Assembly: GCA_948567375.1 (NCBI GenBank)
Contig: OX419756.1
Coordinates: 67,001 to 131,000, forward strand
Origin: Lunularia cruciata
Lineage: Eukaryota > Streptophyta > Marchantiopsida > Lunulariales > Lunulariaceae
Length of the DNA stretch: 64,000 nucleotides
Direction of reading: 5' to 3'
Shown: positions 1-11,072 of the stretch, in pieces
Layout of the letters: each line of letters opens with the position of its first letter
Position numbering within the stretch: the stretch's first letter is position 1
Translations under genes and position numbers: made by a program
Notes under the pieces: generated by a model
Told to the model about the DNA's origin: nothing
Databases searched by the model: none
What the model saw: only the letters and a program-made list of their open reading frames with translations

Positions 1-1054
1 TACATGAAGGCATTTTTTAATCACAAACCAAATTAGAAGTAATCATGTACAAACCCAAGTTGGGAGAAAATTTGTAACAAGAAATTTTAGAGAGTAGTGG
101 AAATTTGAATCTTACTATGTGATGAGTAGAAATTATTCATCAATTTGGTCAAAATAAGCATGCATAGAAATTGATGCTAAAATTCATGTGATTTGGCCAA
201 AATTTACCCAGATTACATCCAACAAAGACCACTTAATACAATAGATCAAGAACAATTGCAACAAAATGATGGTTGTTTTTTTTGTTGTTGAATAAGATAT
301 TATATTATTGAATGTCCAAGTATGAGTGGATGACCTCAACCAATTGACCAAATAGAGTTCTTGGAGCATGATGATCAAAGAAACAAAGAATCCTAAAAGA
401 AGATATGAAGCCATGTATGAGAACTTGATTAATTACAAAGCGATTGAAGGCTCAACCTGTGAAGGTTCAATTCACGTGCAAATTATGATATCCAATCATG
501 GTTGTAGGAATTTTGTTGATTATGGAAGTTTTGAGAATTACATATCTATACAATTAGCAATACAAGTGCACTTCAAAAGTATACTACCCTGCTCAACTTG
601 GGTCTCTAGCCCTAATAGTGCCACTAATGGTACGCATAATGGTGCAAATGATGCAAGTGATTAAGAGAACTAACATGAAATTTGACCACTAACAAGTAGT
701 CCATGAGTAACTACCAAAATAGCTATGATTGCCAACACTACCACTCCAACATCTAAGCAAACTAGCTTTAGTGCTACAAATGTCATGATAGTTGTTGTAT
801 GTATATCCATTGCTACACAACATACATTACTATCAACATCATACACTACAAAAGTTGAACTTAAACAAATTATACATGAACTTTAAAGTGCCATAATTGC
901 CCTAGTTGGTGGTTAGGTACCTCTAGCTCTAGATATCCCTCTACTCCAAGTATGTGATATACCTATGATAGGCAAAGATCAGGAGGTTAGGTGCTATCAA
1001 GCCCCATCATTAGTTGCTTATCGGCAATCCTTACCACATAGAACAAGCTATAGG
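1..1054. other. Unresolved AT-rich DNA, 3' part of the PHD-gypsy element
   Basis: This stretch lies downstream (minus-strand sense) of the stop after the PHD finger, so it should hold the 3' untranslated part and perhaps the 3' LTR of element F2. I find no LTR end or polypurine tract. A plus-strand reading frame at 368-664 contains the string NFVDYGSFENYIS, which resembles a retropepsin active site (D-S/T-G-S) with the second residue changed to Tyr. It could be a protease remnant of another element on the plus strand, or chance. Nothing else is recognisable. Confidence 0.3.
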
Positions 1055-1205
1055 TCAAGTACATCTAGGACACAACCATTGTCCTTGAAGAACCATCATG
1101 AGGGGAGGAGTAAAACATGCCATATGCCATCCTCTTGAACAACTATCACACACCAACATAGTAGTAAATCCACTAGAAGAACCACATAACATACACCACA
1201 AGCCT
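1055..1205 (-). pseudogene. PHD finger at the C-terminus of gypsy pol (F2)
   Basis: Translation from about 1205 to the stop at 1055-1057 gives all eight zinc ligands of a PHD finger in order: CMLC, eleven residues, CDSC, four residues, His, two residues, Cys, fourteen residues, CPRC, then one residue and the stop. The core reads CSRGWHMACFTPP, with the conserved Trp before His and the Pro-Pro after the third Cys pair. PHD fingers read histone H3 tails, so in a retrotransposon it could steer integration to chromatin, as a chromodomain does in chromoviruses; that role is inference. It follows the integrase in a different frame, so at least one frameshift lies between them. The match to the Cys4-His-Cys3 pattern is complete. 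Confidence 0.75.
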
Positions 1206-3071
1206 ACACACGTATAAGTGCTAAGCTTGGGTCCATAGTGCCATCAATGTTTAGGAGGGAGCATGGTGTAATTATGCACATGATCCTTCTAAGAAACACA
1301 ATCACATCCTTCCAACACAAGGACTCTAGAAGGCAAAACCTCGTGCACACTCAAGATAGTGCAGCCTATAGTAATATCAAGTGTTATTGGTGTTGTTTGC
1401 TATATATACATAGGCATTTGGATGAAATCAATGGATTGAGGGCCTATAATGTCCTTCTCAAGTAGTAGCATAACATAAGGTATCCTTATGTTGAGCAATT
1501 ACTAAGTTCTCAAAAGCCATCAGCATCACTCTCCAAAATATCTCTATTGGTTAAGAACATACGCTCACCTATACATGTGAATCATCCAAGTCCAATAGCA
1601 TCACAATGAATAGCTATAGGTAAATTTGGATCTCATCCATAGAGTAGAAAATAAGGAGAGAAAGATGCTAAGGAGACTTGTTGGTTGAACCAATAGCTCA
1701 TAGCTAACCAAGATATCCAATCTCCCAAGTGGCCTCTATGAAAACCACACTTAACTACTCTCTTCACCATTTGAACCACTCTTGTTGCTAAGCCATCTAC
1801 GTTAGGGTGATCTTGGGATTTAATATGATGATAAATCAAGGCCTTGTCACACAAGACCTAAAACTTCCCCAAGAACTTTGTATCTTGATCTATCAAAACC
1901 TCAATTAGTGCACCAAAATGACTAAGAACAAGTAAGCCGTGTCTTCACTAGACTTGTCAAGAAGTATCACCAAGTCAATCCACTTGGAAAAGTGCTCCAC
2001 CATTACCAAAACATACCAATGATGTCTCATAGTCAACAAGGTCTAGCAAAGTCCAAACTCCAACAACAATCCAATCGCATGATAGGTAATAAAGGTAATT
2101 GTGGCATAAGAGCATTAAATGATACTCTAACTTGATCATAAAGCACATATCTAGCAACAAACTACTATACATTGGTTTATATAACATACCACCAATAATG
2201 ATTCTAGAGTAAAATATATGTATACTTTACTCCAAAATGTCCTAGCTTCTCATGAGCATGATGTACCAACTATGATCTCTAAGATAGAAGTGGTACTACT
2301 CATAGTCTACCATCATCCCATACATGAAGAGGGTGTTTGCCTTCCAATCTGAACTGCCTAACTTGTTGAGGAACATGCTCTTTCTCCTTAGCACCAATTA
2401 TGCTACCCACAATACTCAAGATAATCCATCACTAAACATCATCATGAATATCTTATTGACATATACCAATATCTTCATCCTTTGGATCTATGACCTCAAA
2501 AACTCCTCCTATATGTGATGAGAGAGATATCACCAAGGCCTTAGAAAATATATATATAAAGGTAGATGGATACCAACCTAACACCATCTCCTCATCTATG
2601 CCAATGTGCTCTAGTTTGATCCTACTAGTTAGGACATGCATTTCTATTCAACCCATCTGCATCATGGTTCACCATTCCAAGTTTGTGAATAACCACAAAA
2701 TTATAAACCCTTAAAATCAAAGTCTATCATGCAAGCTTCCTTGAAAGCTTATCGGAATCCATCAACCACTTGAGTGGTTGATGATCAATGATGAAAGTGA
2801 AGGGATTACAAATATAGGTAATATCATAAATGTGCTACTACCCATATTGTTGCCAAGCACTCTCTCTCATATGAAATATACTTCACATCCATTGAATTCT
2901 TGGAGTGACTAGTATAGGCCACCACAAACTCCTTCCCCTCATCATCCTATTGGGTGAGCAATGCTCCAAGCTATAACCTACTCCAATCAATATGAATCTA
3001 GAATGGTCATCCTTTGATTGGTCTCCTAAGAATAGGGGCAAATGTCAACCTTTCCTTGAGATTTAAAAAGC
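1206..3071 (-). pseudogene. RNase H and integrase remnant (F2 pol)
   Basis: Minus-strand fragments in several frames give gypsy pol. RNase H lies at about 2700-3070, with TFAPILRRP, an IDWS segment, LGALLTQ, VAYTSHSKNSMDVKYISYE and DHQPLKWLMD. Integrase lies at about 1600-2300, with a zinc-binding start (HHAHEKLGHFG), then HHWYVLVMVEHFSKWIDLV and the open stretch at 1633-1854 containing KSQDHPNVDGLATRVVQMVK and QQVSLASFSPYFLLYG. About 1206-1600 is a degraded integrase C-terminal region ending in NIDGTMDPSLAL, which leads into the PHD finger. Many stops make it non-functional. RT is missing on its upstream side, where LTR A abuts at 3072. Confidence 0.75.
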
Positions 3072-4944
3072 TATGACAACCCGGCAAATATCACTTTTAC
3101 GGTAATCGGGTAAGTAAAGTTTGTTCCCGTAGAGATATGAGTCAAAATTGTCCAAATACAAAGTCAAACAGTAACATGTAGTTCTTCTTGGTTGCATCTT
3201 TAATCTCTCAGGTAGAAACCACACCCAGAAGAGAGTAATAAGCATTGATTTGCAGTCTTGTCACAAATTAACACTCCATAATCACAACTCCTTCAATTCT
3301 TTCCAAAAAATCTTGATTGTGATGATTCAGGCTCTCCCAAAAACGGCACTTCACTGCAAAACGACTTCGCCTCAGAATTGTGTTCCACCCCTCCACTGAA
3401 GGCACAACTTCCTTGATCAAAATTGCTTCACATCAACCTCGCACTGCACTCACAAATGCAAAATACTACCGACACTACAATTCCTCTCAGATCTGTTAAG
3501 ACATTGCTTCGATTGCACTTCACTCAAGATCAAACACACAGAATAAAGAACAAGGCTACTGAATCCAACATCCAACAAACACACCGACTTGCACTTCGAA
3601 TATCTTCATACACTCACAACTACAAGTACAACATTGATACTCGGAATCAAGCTCAAGTGACAAGCACTGCTTCACCGCACTTTGCTTTATCTATTCTCAG
3701 AAATTATGAGCACTGAACAACATTTGACTGCAAATGTCACTCTTAAATAGTGAACAAATTGACAATTCTAACAACTATACCGTTCTACAACAACTTTTCT
3801 AACCTGTAGATCCAAAATGACAATGCACCTCTTCATATCTGCCTCTTCATATCTCAAAATTGTTACTACTCCAAGCCAATGTCTACTTCGTCTTCGGCTT
3901 TCAAACCCGAACCCGAAGTAATCTTACTTCCTACCACACTATCTTCGGGTTTCATATCTTCTACTTCTTCTACCAAATCCAGCAATTCTCTTTCCTGATC
4001 TGAAATTCCACTAGTGGGTAACCCTTCTAAACCTTCATCTCTTGACCCATTTTTCTCTAAAGTATCAAATGTCAAATCCGAAGACACATGCACTCCTATC
4101 TCTCTTACTTTGGGTTTAACTACTATCAATTCTTTTGCTAATTCTATTGTGTCATCATCAACAATTATAATTGAAAGCATGAATACACTATCTACACCTT
4201 CAATTTGCAACCCACTTTCCACTAATCACTCATGTAATCACTTAGGTTTATTCACTACTGCTACTTCTCCTTCAATTCATGTTCCATCTTCAATCAGAAC
4301 TGAAATTGAAGTCATGGATATCCTAACTATCTTCTTTCCCTACTCTAACTTCCTCTTATGCTTCCCGTAAGATTCCCGAAGTCACCTTCACTGCACTCTG
4401 AGGTCCAATTTCCTCAGATTTAGTCGGTCATCTTAGTCTTGAGGCGAAGTCTTTAGACCCAAAGTCATGTAAACCCAAAGTCCAAAGTACGAAGTCCCAT
4501 TGACCGAAGATAGTAACCCGAAGTACATCTACTCCATAAACTTCAAATGCTTGTAACTTCTTCTACAAAAGTCCAAACTTTGCAATTTTGGTGGCAACGG
4601 AAAGCCTTGAACGAGACGCTTCCAACTAGATACAGCACGCTTGATTTGAACTTGTGTGTATTGAGATATAGCCCCCGCAAGAATCCTAACCTGCAACTTC
4701 TATTTCTTCTTTGGGTTTGTCCTCCTTCAACGTTTGATCCGAGTTTTTGCCTCCTCTAACAAGAAGTAAAATTCTTTGGGTTTGATCCAGTCCAAGTCCT
4801 TCTTCCTCTTACACAAAGTAGACTCCCTGGGGTCTGATCAAAACACAAGTTTGCACTCATTTCTTCTCCATTTGGTTTCAATTTGGTTTCATCAAGGCAC
4901 TTTTTCTTCAAAACTCGTCCAAAATGAAAAATGTGGGTACCACA
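3072..4944 (-). repeat. LTR A, type 3 (short), 3' LTR of E1
   Basis: In element sense the LTR starts TGTGGTACCC and ends GGGTTGTCATA, where the normal terminal TGTCACA has one transition. A purine-rich tract precedes it, as expected for a 3' LTR. It is ~1.87 kb, about half the length of the ORF0-bearing LTRs. It shares their U5 end closely but has a different U3 side, and keeps only the ORF0 tail. A cluster of ACCCRAAGT-like motifs sits at about 4430-4545. Confidence 0.88.
3866..4222 (-). pseudogene. ORF0 C-terminal tail in LTR A
   Basis: An open stretch of 118 codons inside the LTR matches the last ~110 residues of the large ORF0 proteins. The motifs are VSSDLTFDTLEKNGS, SDQERELLDLVEEVED, a GSKITSGSGLKAE segment and the end DEVDIGLE followed by a stop. 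The N-terminal domain and coiled coil of full ORF0 are absent. Upstream, the frame continues with stops through a segment with TSISVLIED and VVNKP that is shared with LTR I but not with type 1 or 2 ORF0, so type 3 may encode its own shorter protein. Function is unknown. Confidence 0.6.
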
Positions 4945-4960
4945 TACCCCCTCCCTCAAA
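4945..4960 (-). other. Polypurine tract of E1
   Basis: On the minus strand the bases just before the LTR start read TTTGAGGGAGGGGGTA. A purine run directly 5' of the TGTGG terminus is the plus-strand primer of an LTR retrotransposon. It fixes the orientation and shows that A is the 3' LTR. Confidence 0.85.
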
Positions 4961-6240
4961 TGTGAGCATCCTTGCAAACATAGACCTTGGGTGTCTTAGA
5001 GACTTCCGAGTCTATGGTCCAATATCTCCGAACTCTCCACCCATTTACGCAAGTGGCAAAAGGATTACCTTCCAAGTCTACAAGCTGCATGGACCCATTT
5101 TTGTAAAGATGAAGAACTTGATAGGGACACATCCATCTCAAATGCAACTTGCCTAGAAAAAATATTTGGCGATTGTCATATAACAAAACCAAATCTCCTT
5201 CACGTATAGCTACAGGCTTGATTCTCTTATCGTGCCTGACTTTCCTCTGTGCTTGTACTTCTTTCGTGGTTTGCATTGCATTGTCTCTTTTCTCTTCTTA
5301 CCACATCAGTTGATGAATCCAAAGATCTTGACTTTCTTCTTCTGACATTTGTTCTTCGCAAAGAATCCGATATGTCGGTACTTCAAATTCAATTGGCAGT
5401 ATGGGATGCAAGCCATATGTCAAGAAGTATGGAGTTTGTTTGGCTGTAATCTTTTCTGTCGTTTGATATGCCCATAATGTGGCTGGTAATTTAGTATCCT
5501 AGTCATAGGCATAATTGACAATCACCTTATTCAAAATTTTGCAAAGTAACCCATTTGCTTTTTCCGTTAAGCCATTTGCTTTTGGGTTATAAAGAGTCGC
5601 CTTCCAATGTTTAATCTGCAAGTACTTGGTTAATGCCTCCATTACAAAGTTCAAAAAATGTGTTCCTTGGTCACTGACCAATTCCAGAGGACACCCATAT
5701 CGAGAGATGATGTTTCAAAAGAAAAATTCCGCCACAATTTCAGCATCATCTCTATGATTTGCTTCAGCTTCAACCATCTTGGTAGCATAGTCAGTGTAAA
5801 CCAAAATGTATCACTTTCTTGTGACTTGGGTCACTGGTTGAATGGGACCCACAAAATCAATCCCCCATTTCTCAAATGGGGCCAAAGGCAAAATTGGTCT
5901 CAAAGGCCATTGAGAAGTAGCCATTGGCTTCCCCGTTCTTTGACAAGCATCACAGCTTCGGATATGAGCATGCACGTCTTTGTACATTATAGGCCACCAA
6001 TACCCCACCGAAAGAATTTTCTTTACAATATTCTTCAAAGCATAGTGTCCTCCCGATGCTTTGGAGTGTAAAGATTCAATCACTCCTCCTACTTTGTATG
6101 ACTCCAAGCATCACCGAAGTACTTCGTCTTTGCCCATCTTAAATAAAATGTTGTGTTTGAGTTGGTATGGCCCCATTTTCCTGAGAAAGACTGCCCTCTG
6201 CTCCGGATCCATCCTTCAGGACAATGGAGAGTATGCAGAT
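4956..6240 (-). pseudogene. Integrase of E1
   Basis: The N-terminal zinc-binding part has LHSKASGGHYALKN and SCDACQRTG (HHCC). The catalytic core has WGIDFVGPI (first Asp), LVSDQGTHF (second Asp) and NPKANGLTEKANGLL (the Glu). The C-terminal part has TPYFLTYGLHPILP, DLVLLYDNRQIFF and a GPY/F-like WMCPYQVLHLY, ending close to the polypurine tract. There is no chromodomain after it. The frame is broken at several points (for example near 5500 and 5680-5810) into pieces at 5811-6107, 5499-5681 and 4956-5276. It would join element cDNA to the genome; this copy is dead. Confidence 0.88.
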
Positions 6241-7284
6241 AATGATATTAAGCTGCATACCTTGTACTTTGTATTGCTGATAAGTGATCCAACTCTTTGT
6301 CAGAGAACCGATCGTCAATTTCCCACTCCTGGTCTTGAGTTTCTAACTTGGACAGGAAGTCCGCATTCGAATGCAAAGCTCCCTTCCTTACTTGTATAGT
6401 ATACGTGAATTCTTGTAACAACAAGATCCATCTTGCAATTCGCCCGGATAAATCTGCCTTCTTGACCAAATGTTGCAATGCGTAATGGTCAACATAGAAG
6501 ACAAACTCGTACCCCAATAGATAATGGTGAAATTTCTTGCAAGCATACACCATTCCGAGTGCTTCTCTTTCAATCATCGAATAGTTCTTTTCAGAAATTG
6601 AAAGTTGTCAGCTGGCATAATACACCGGGTAGTCCTTCTTCTTTTTGTCCTTCTGACTTAAGATGACTCTGATGGCCATGGACAAAGTGTCCACATATAC
6701 ATGAAAAGGGACGTCCCAATTTGGGGCCCTCATGATTGGTGCTTCAACCAGTTACCTCTTCAACAACTAGAAAGCTTCTTCTTGATTTGCTTCCCACAAA
6801 TAGTCTTTGGATTTCTTCAGAAGCTTGGTAAGTGGTGCAGCAAGCACTGCATAATTTGCACAAAGCGTTTGTAGTATCTGACATGTCCCAAGAAGGCTCT
6901 CAGCTCCCGGATGTTCTTTGGGGATTCCAAAGCTGCAATTATCTTAACCTTCTCAACATTGACTTCAATACCTCGGCTTGACACCCAATGCCCCAGAAGA
7001 ATTCCCTCCTTCATTGCAAAGAAGCATTTCTCCGGGTGTAATGACAAGCCGGCAAAACGACACCTTTCAAAAGTTTGGCAAAGGTAATCTAAATGTACAT
7101 CTCTTTGCCCAAACACACAAAAGTCATCAATGAAAACTTCCACAAATTTGTGCAAGAAATCTTTAAAGATTGAATTCATCATCCACTGGAAAGTAGCGAG
7201 AGCATTACACAACCCAAAGGGCATTTGATTGTAAGCAAAAGTGCCCCAATTGGTCGTGAAGGTAGTTTTATCCTTGTCCTCTTC
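6241..7284 (-). pseudogene. RT C-terminal half and RNase H of E1
   Basis: The open piece at 6817-7224 starts at MPFGLCNALATFQ and carries the RT active site as FIDDFCVFG (the YxDD box with Phe first), then LGHWVSSRGIEV and the connection LRAFLGHVRYYKRF. RNase H follows, with FHVYVDTLSMAI, IEREALGMVYACKKF, FYVDHYALQHL and HSNADFLSKLE, which hold the four acidic residues. RWILLLQEF between them is typical of Athila/Tat-type plant gypsy elements. A stop and a frame change separate RT from RNase H near 6800. Confidence 0.88.
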
Positions 7285-8709
7285 TCAAATGGATACTTGA
7301 TTGTACCCTAAAAATCCATCAAGAAAGCTAGAACAAGGATGACCCGCTACTTGATCTAAAATTGTATTGGTAAAAGGCAAGGGATGATGATCTTTCCTTG
7401 TGACTACATTCATTTTCCGGAAGTCTTGGCACACTCGGATCTTCCCTGTTTTCTTCTTTGGGACAATGACAATGGGGGAAACCCATTCACTGCTTAAGAC
7501 AGGGAAGATGATTCTGGCCCTTAAGTACTTATCGATTTCATCTTTCACCAAAAGCAAGTACTTCGGGTTTAGACGGTATTGTCGCTGACAAACCGGAACT
7601 GCACCTTCAACCAGATCAATCCAGTGTTCTCCAAATTCTTGTGGAATACTCGGCATTTGATCAATAGACCAGGTGAATACATCTTGGAATTCTATGAACA
7701 GGGTAGTGTATCCTACCAACTCCTCCAAAGTGACTGTCTTCAAAATTTTCAAAATTTTTCCTTCAGTCAATAAAACATCTTGACAGTCATCGGGGTTGAT
7801 GACTCCTTCAACGTGGCTTACTTGGCTTAACCCGAGGCGAGCTGCCATCAAATCCCCTTCCTCCAAGTCAGGTTCACCTGAGGTGAGGTCATATGGATCT
7901 TCGTCTTCAACATCCACCTCGTAGCATTCCAAATAGTGAACTTGGACTTCGTCTTCGGATTTATCTTCCTCTTCCGACAAACTTGTTTCCCTGAGGTGGA
8001 GACCCTTTGTCCAACTCACAGTCACTAGCTTCTGATCTTTGGACAAAATATCCTTGAATCTTAACTTCTGCTGATGCCAATCCACCACAACTTGGGCACT
8101 GTACAACCAGGGTCTTCCAATCAATAGAGGGTAACCAGTCTTTGTCACTGGTCGTACCACGATGTAGTTCAACTTGAAGGGAACCCCTCCAATGATCGTG
8201 GTTATGTTTGACAGCATTCCCAAGGGCCATCTCCTGGTTTGGTTTGCAAACTTCAACACTCGGGGTGTTGGTTCAAACGTGTGATACCTGAGTCGATTTG
8301 CAGTATCTTTGGTCATGACATTCACATGGGACCCCAAATCAATGGGTATCGATGTGATCATGCACCTTGCAATCTCCATGTCTACCTCGGGAGATCCCAA
8401 ATCTTCTTGTTCAATACGATAGATAGCAAGAAGGTCCTTCTTTGACATCAACCTCACCTTCTTGAGTGCCGAATTCAGCTGCTTTTTGTACAGCTTGTTA
8501 TCTTCCCACAATTGCTTGAATGTAACATTGGCATTTGTGGTTGCTAGATCTGCTACAATATTGTATTGGGGTACTCCTCCCAATTTGACCATCTTCGCCT
8601 TTGGCTTTGGGTCCGAAGTCTCTCCATGTTCCCTCTTGATTTTGGGACGCTTCAAAATGGTAACGGGCTTGCTAATGGCCTTAACCCGAGGTTCCTTGGG
8701 TTGGCCCAC
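7285..8709 (-). pseudogene. Protease, linker and RT N-terminal half of E1
   Basis: This is the longest open stretch in the window (474 codons). Residues ~115-210 are an aspartic protease: IPIDLGSHVNVMT (catalytic Asp in a D-L-G-S context instead of D-S/T-G), then GMLSNITTIIGGVPF and YPLLIGRPWL. An acidic linker rich in Glu, Asp and Ser follows (~230-360). From ~375 RT begins with LNPKYLLLVKDEIDKYL, KIRVCQDFRKMN and SFLDGFLGYNQ, and the frame ends at a stop just before the MPFGL motif. The first ~110 residues are the gag-protease spacer. D-L-G-S is shared by other copies here, so it looks like a family trait. Confidence 0.88.
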
Positions 8710-10988
8710 CTCGGCTTGGATTAGACCCTTTACTTTGGATCGGATGTCTGCCGGAAAACTAGAGACTTCGTCTTTGTCTCCTCTTCCAAACTCAGTTCCC
8801 GAGTCTTGAGTAGTGCCTCCTTTAGTTCTTTCTACAAGGCTTTAGCTTTGGCTTTTGCGAGGATCTTTTCCTCCTTGGCAAAAAGAATTGCCTTTGGGCG
8901 CAGTCTCTTCACCTTTCTGGAAGACGACGAGGTCGTACTCAATTCTTTGGGATCACGCTTCTTCTTGCAGAAGCGTGTCTCAACTTTCAAAATTTCAAGG
9001 TCCGGCCATTCTCCTTCCGAGGCCGGACTCCCTTCTTGAGGTCTCTCTTCCTCAAGAGTGATACAATTTACATTAGTAACCCCCTTTGGCTAAATTGTTG
9101 CACGCTCAGCGGAGGTCTGTACATACTTTACAGGCGGCTTTGGGTTCGGTGGGTTCGGACATTGGTTGCACGTATGCCCCAATCTATTACAATTTCCGCA
9201 CAAGGGAACATACCTGATTTGCCTTCTTGGCTCCGGACAGTTTGGAGACCAATGTCCCATCGAGCCACAATTATAACAGGCTCCGGGTGCAACATTCTGA
9301 GGGCGATTCTGGTTGCTCATTGGTGGTCTTTGTGGAGGAGCATTGGGGTTATACTCCCTTGGTCCAAACCTCAGACCTTGGTACGATAAGCTAGCTTGAG
9401 GCTGTACTTCTTGTGTTTGGTACACAACCTCCTCGTCCTCGTCTTGGTTCCATCCCGGAACCCAATCAATTTGCTACACCGAGAATGCATTACAAGTATT
9501 GCATTTTGTGTTTGCGTGGCCTGATTTGCCACATGCGGTGCACCATACATTCGATCTCCCAAATGTTGGGGCCTTCCTTCTGTCCTTAGCCCCAATCATC
9601 TGGATCTTGAAATCCAAAAACTCCTTGATGAGGACATCCAGCTTGGTATCCACCTTATGTACACTCTTTGCTGGAGGAGTCACTGGTTTCTTACCCCCAC
9701 GTCTTCTGACTTGTCTTGGCTTTGATTCTTCTTTGGATTCCAAAGAAGAGCTCAAAGATGTGGAGGACTTGTCCGAAGAAGGGGATGTGCTACGTGAAGC
9801 TCTCCTTCTGGGCTTCTTGCCTTTCTTCTCCCAATTTCTCCGGTTGCCGGTAGAGTGAGAGTGGGCCGCCTCATAACGAGCGACATGTTTGAGTACTTTG
9901 TCAAGGGAAGTTACATTCCTCTCCCTTGCAAAGATTCGTATCTCTGGTGAAAGTCCCCCGAGGAACCAAGTAATGGCTTGGGCATCGGAGTAGCCTACCA
10001 CCCTCGATTGCTTGGGAAATCAGTTTAAAAGTGCCATAAACCGCTCAGAGTAGTCTCTCAACTTCTCCTTCTTGCCCCGGTCTAAATCATTGAGTGCCGT
10101 GAAGACACTCGTATTGTAATCAACCTCCCGGAATTGTTCCAGGAAGTTGTTTCTCAAGTCCGCCCAGTCCGCAGGTACAAACCCCTTCTAGGTCACATGG
10201 GTGTACTAGCTCTGAGCTTTCTTTTGGAGCAGACTTGGGAAAATTCTCAGGCAATCCGCCGAGTCATGCTTCTTGTTAGCAAAGGGGATGACTTCAAAAT
10301 CTTCAATGAACTCATTGGGGTCTTTGTCTTGTTCTGTCCCCTTGTACTTCCGATAGGCGTGTCGGGTGACAGGCAACAAAGTCATCATTTGATGCACTCG
10401 GATTGGCTGAGGTAGTGTTGAACTTGACGGAACTGAAGGATTGGTTGGTATTGACGCCGTGTTGTCAGCCTAGGGGTTCCAATTCGTCGAATTCAAGGTA
10501 GGGTCTTCTTTGACAATTTCTGCTATGAGGGTGTGAGCTTCAACCCAAGTGGAAAATTCAGGATCAACACCTTTGATTGGTTCTTCAAAATTCCTTTGGG
10601 ACAACCGAGGAATCGTTTGTAGAAGATGTTGACACTCGTCTTCCGTAAGTGTTTGTGCTATCTTTTCTCAAACAAAGTTCTTCAAGGACAGAACTTCCTT
10701 TACAACTCTAGGGGAAGTCAGTGTACTGGGCCGCAATGCATATGTTTGGCCACTCAATTCTTTCTTCTTCTTGGACGAAGAAGGAGATGCGAAGTAGCCT
10801 TGCCAACCGCCTTCGTGTTTCTTGTGGTCAAGTTCTCGCAGGGCTTCTTGCACTTCATGAAGGAGTTGAAAGTCCAACGCCTCTCGTTTGGTTTCATCCA
10901 TAGTGGATGGGACATTCAGACGTTTGTCTTCTTCACGCTGCAGTGCTTGTCTTTGAGCTCTCTCTCTTCTCTTGATGTAGACATTCAT
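8710..10988 (-). pseudogene. Gag of E1 with three CCHC zinc knuckles
   Basis: Gag begins near 10988, just inside the primer-binding site. An N-terminal segment with ETKREALDFQLLHEVQEAL and GGWQGYFASPS leads to a central gag domain with ARSWYTHVT-like, DYSEQFM-like and YSDAQAITWFLGGLSPEIR motifs, then an Arg/Ser-rich stretch at about 9700-9850. Three CX2CX4HX4C knuckles follow: CTACGKSGHANTKC (9501-9542), CYNCGSMGHWSPNC (9237-9278) and CGNCNRLGHTCNQC (9159-9200). Gag packages element RNA in virus-like particles. At least four frame breaks are visible. The start is uncertain because two overlapping ATGs occur at 10984-10988. Confidence 0.82.
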
Positions 10989-11045
10989 ATTGCATTGATA
11001 CCCAGTTTCAAATTTGGCTTTGTATTCTGCCACTTCCGAGATTTG

Positions 11046-11065
11046 TATCCCTGGCAGTGGTGCCA
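11046..11065 (-). other. Primer-binding site of E1
   Basis: In element sense the sequence after LTR B and a short TATCATTTT spacer is TGGCACCACTGCCAGGGATA. It is a decayed form of the TGGCGCCGCTGCCGGGGATA seen intact in E3 at 33726-33745, which is complementary, with few mismatches, to the 3' end of plant tRNA-Asp. Athila elements use the same primer type. Confidence 0.8.
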
Positions 11066-11072
11066 AAAATGA

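Noticed and set aside
4956..5276. Chromodomain at the integrase C-terminus of E1
   Set aside because: After the GPY/F-like segment the frame reaches the polypurine tract within a few dozen residues. There is no room for a chromodomain and no aromatic-cage motif.
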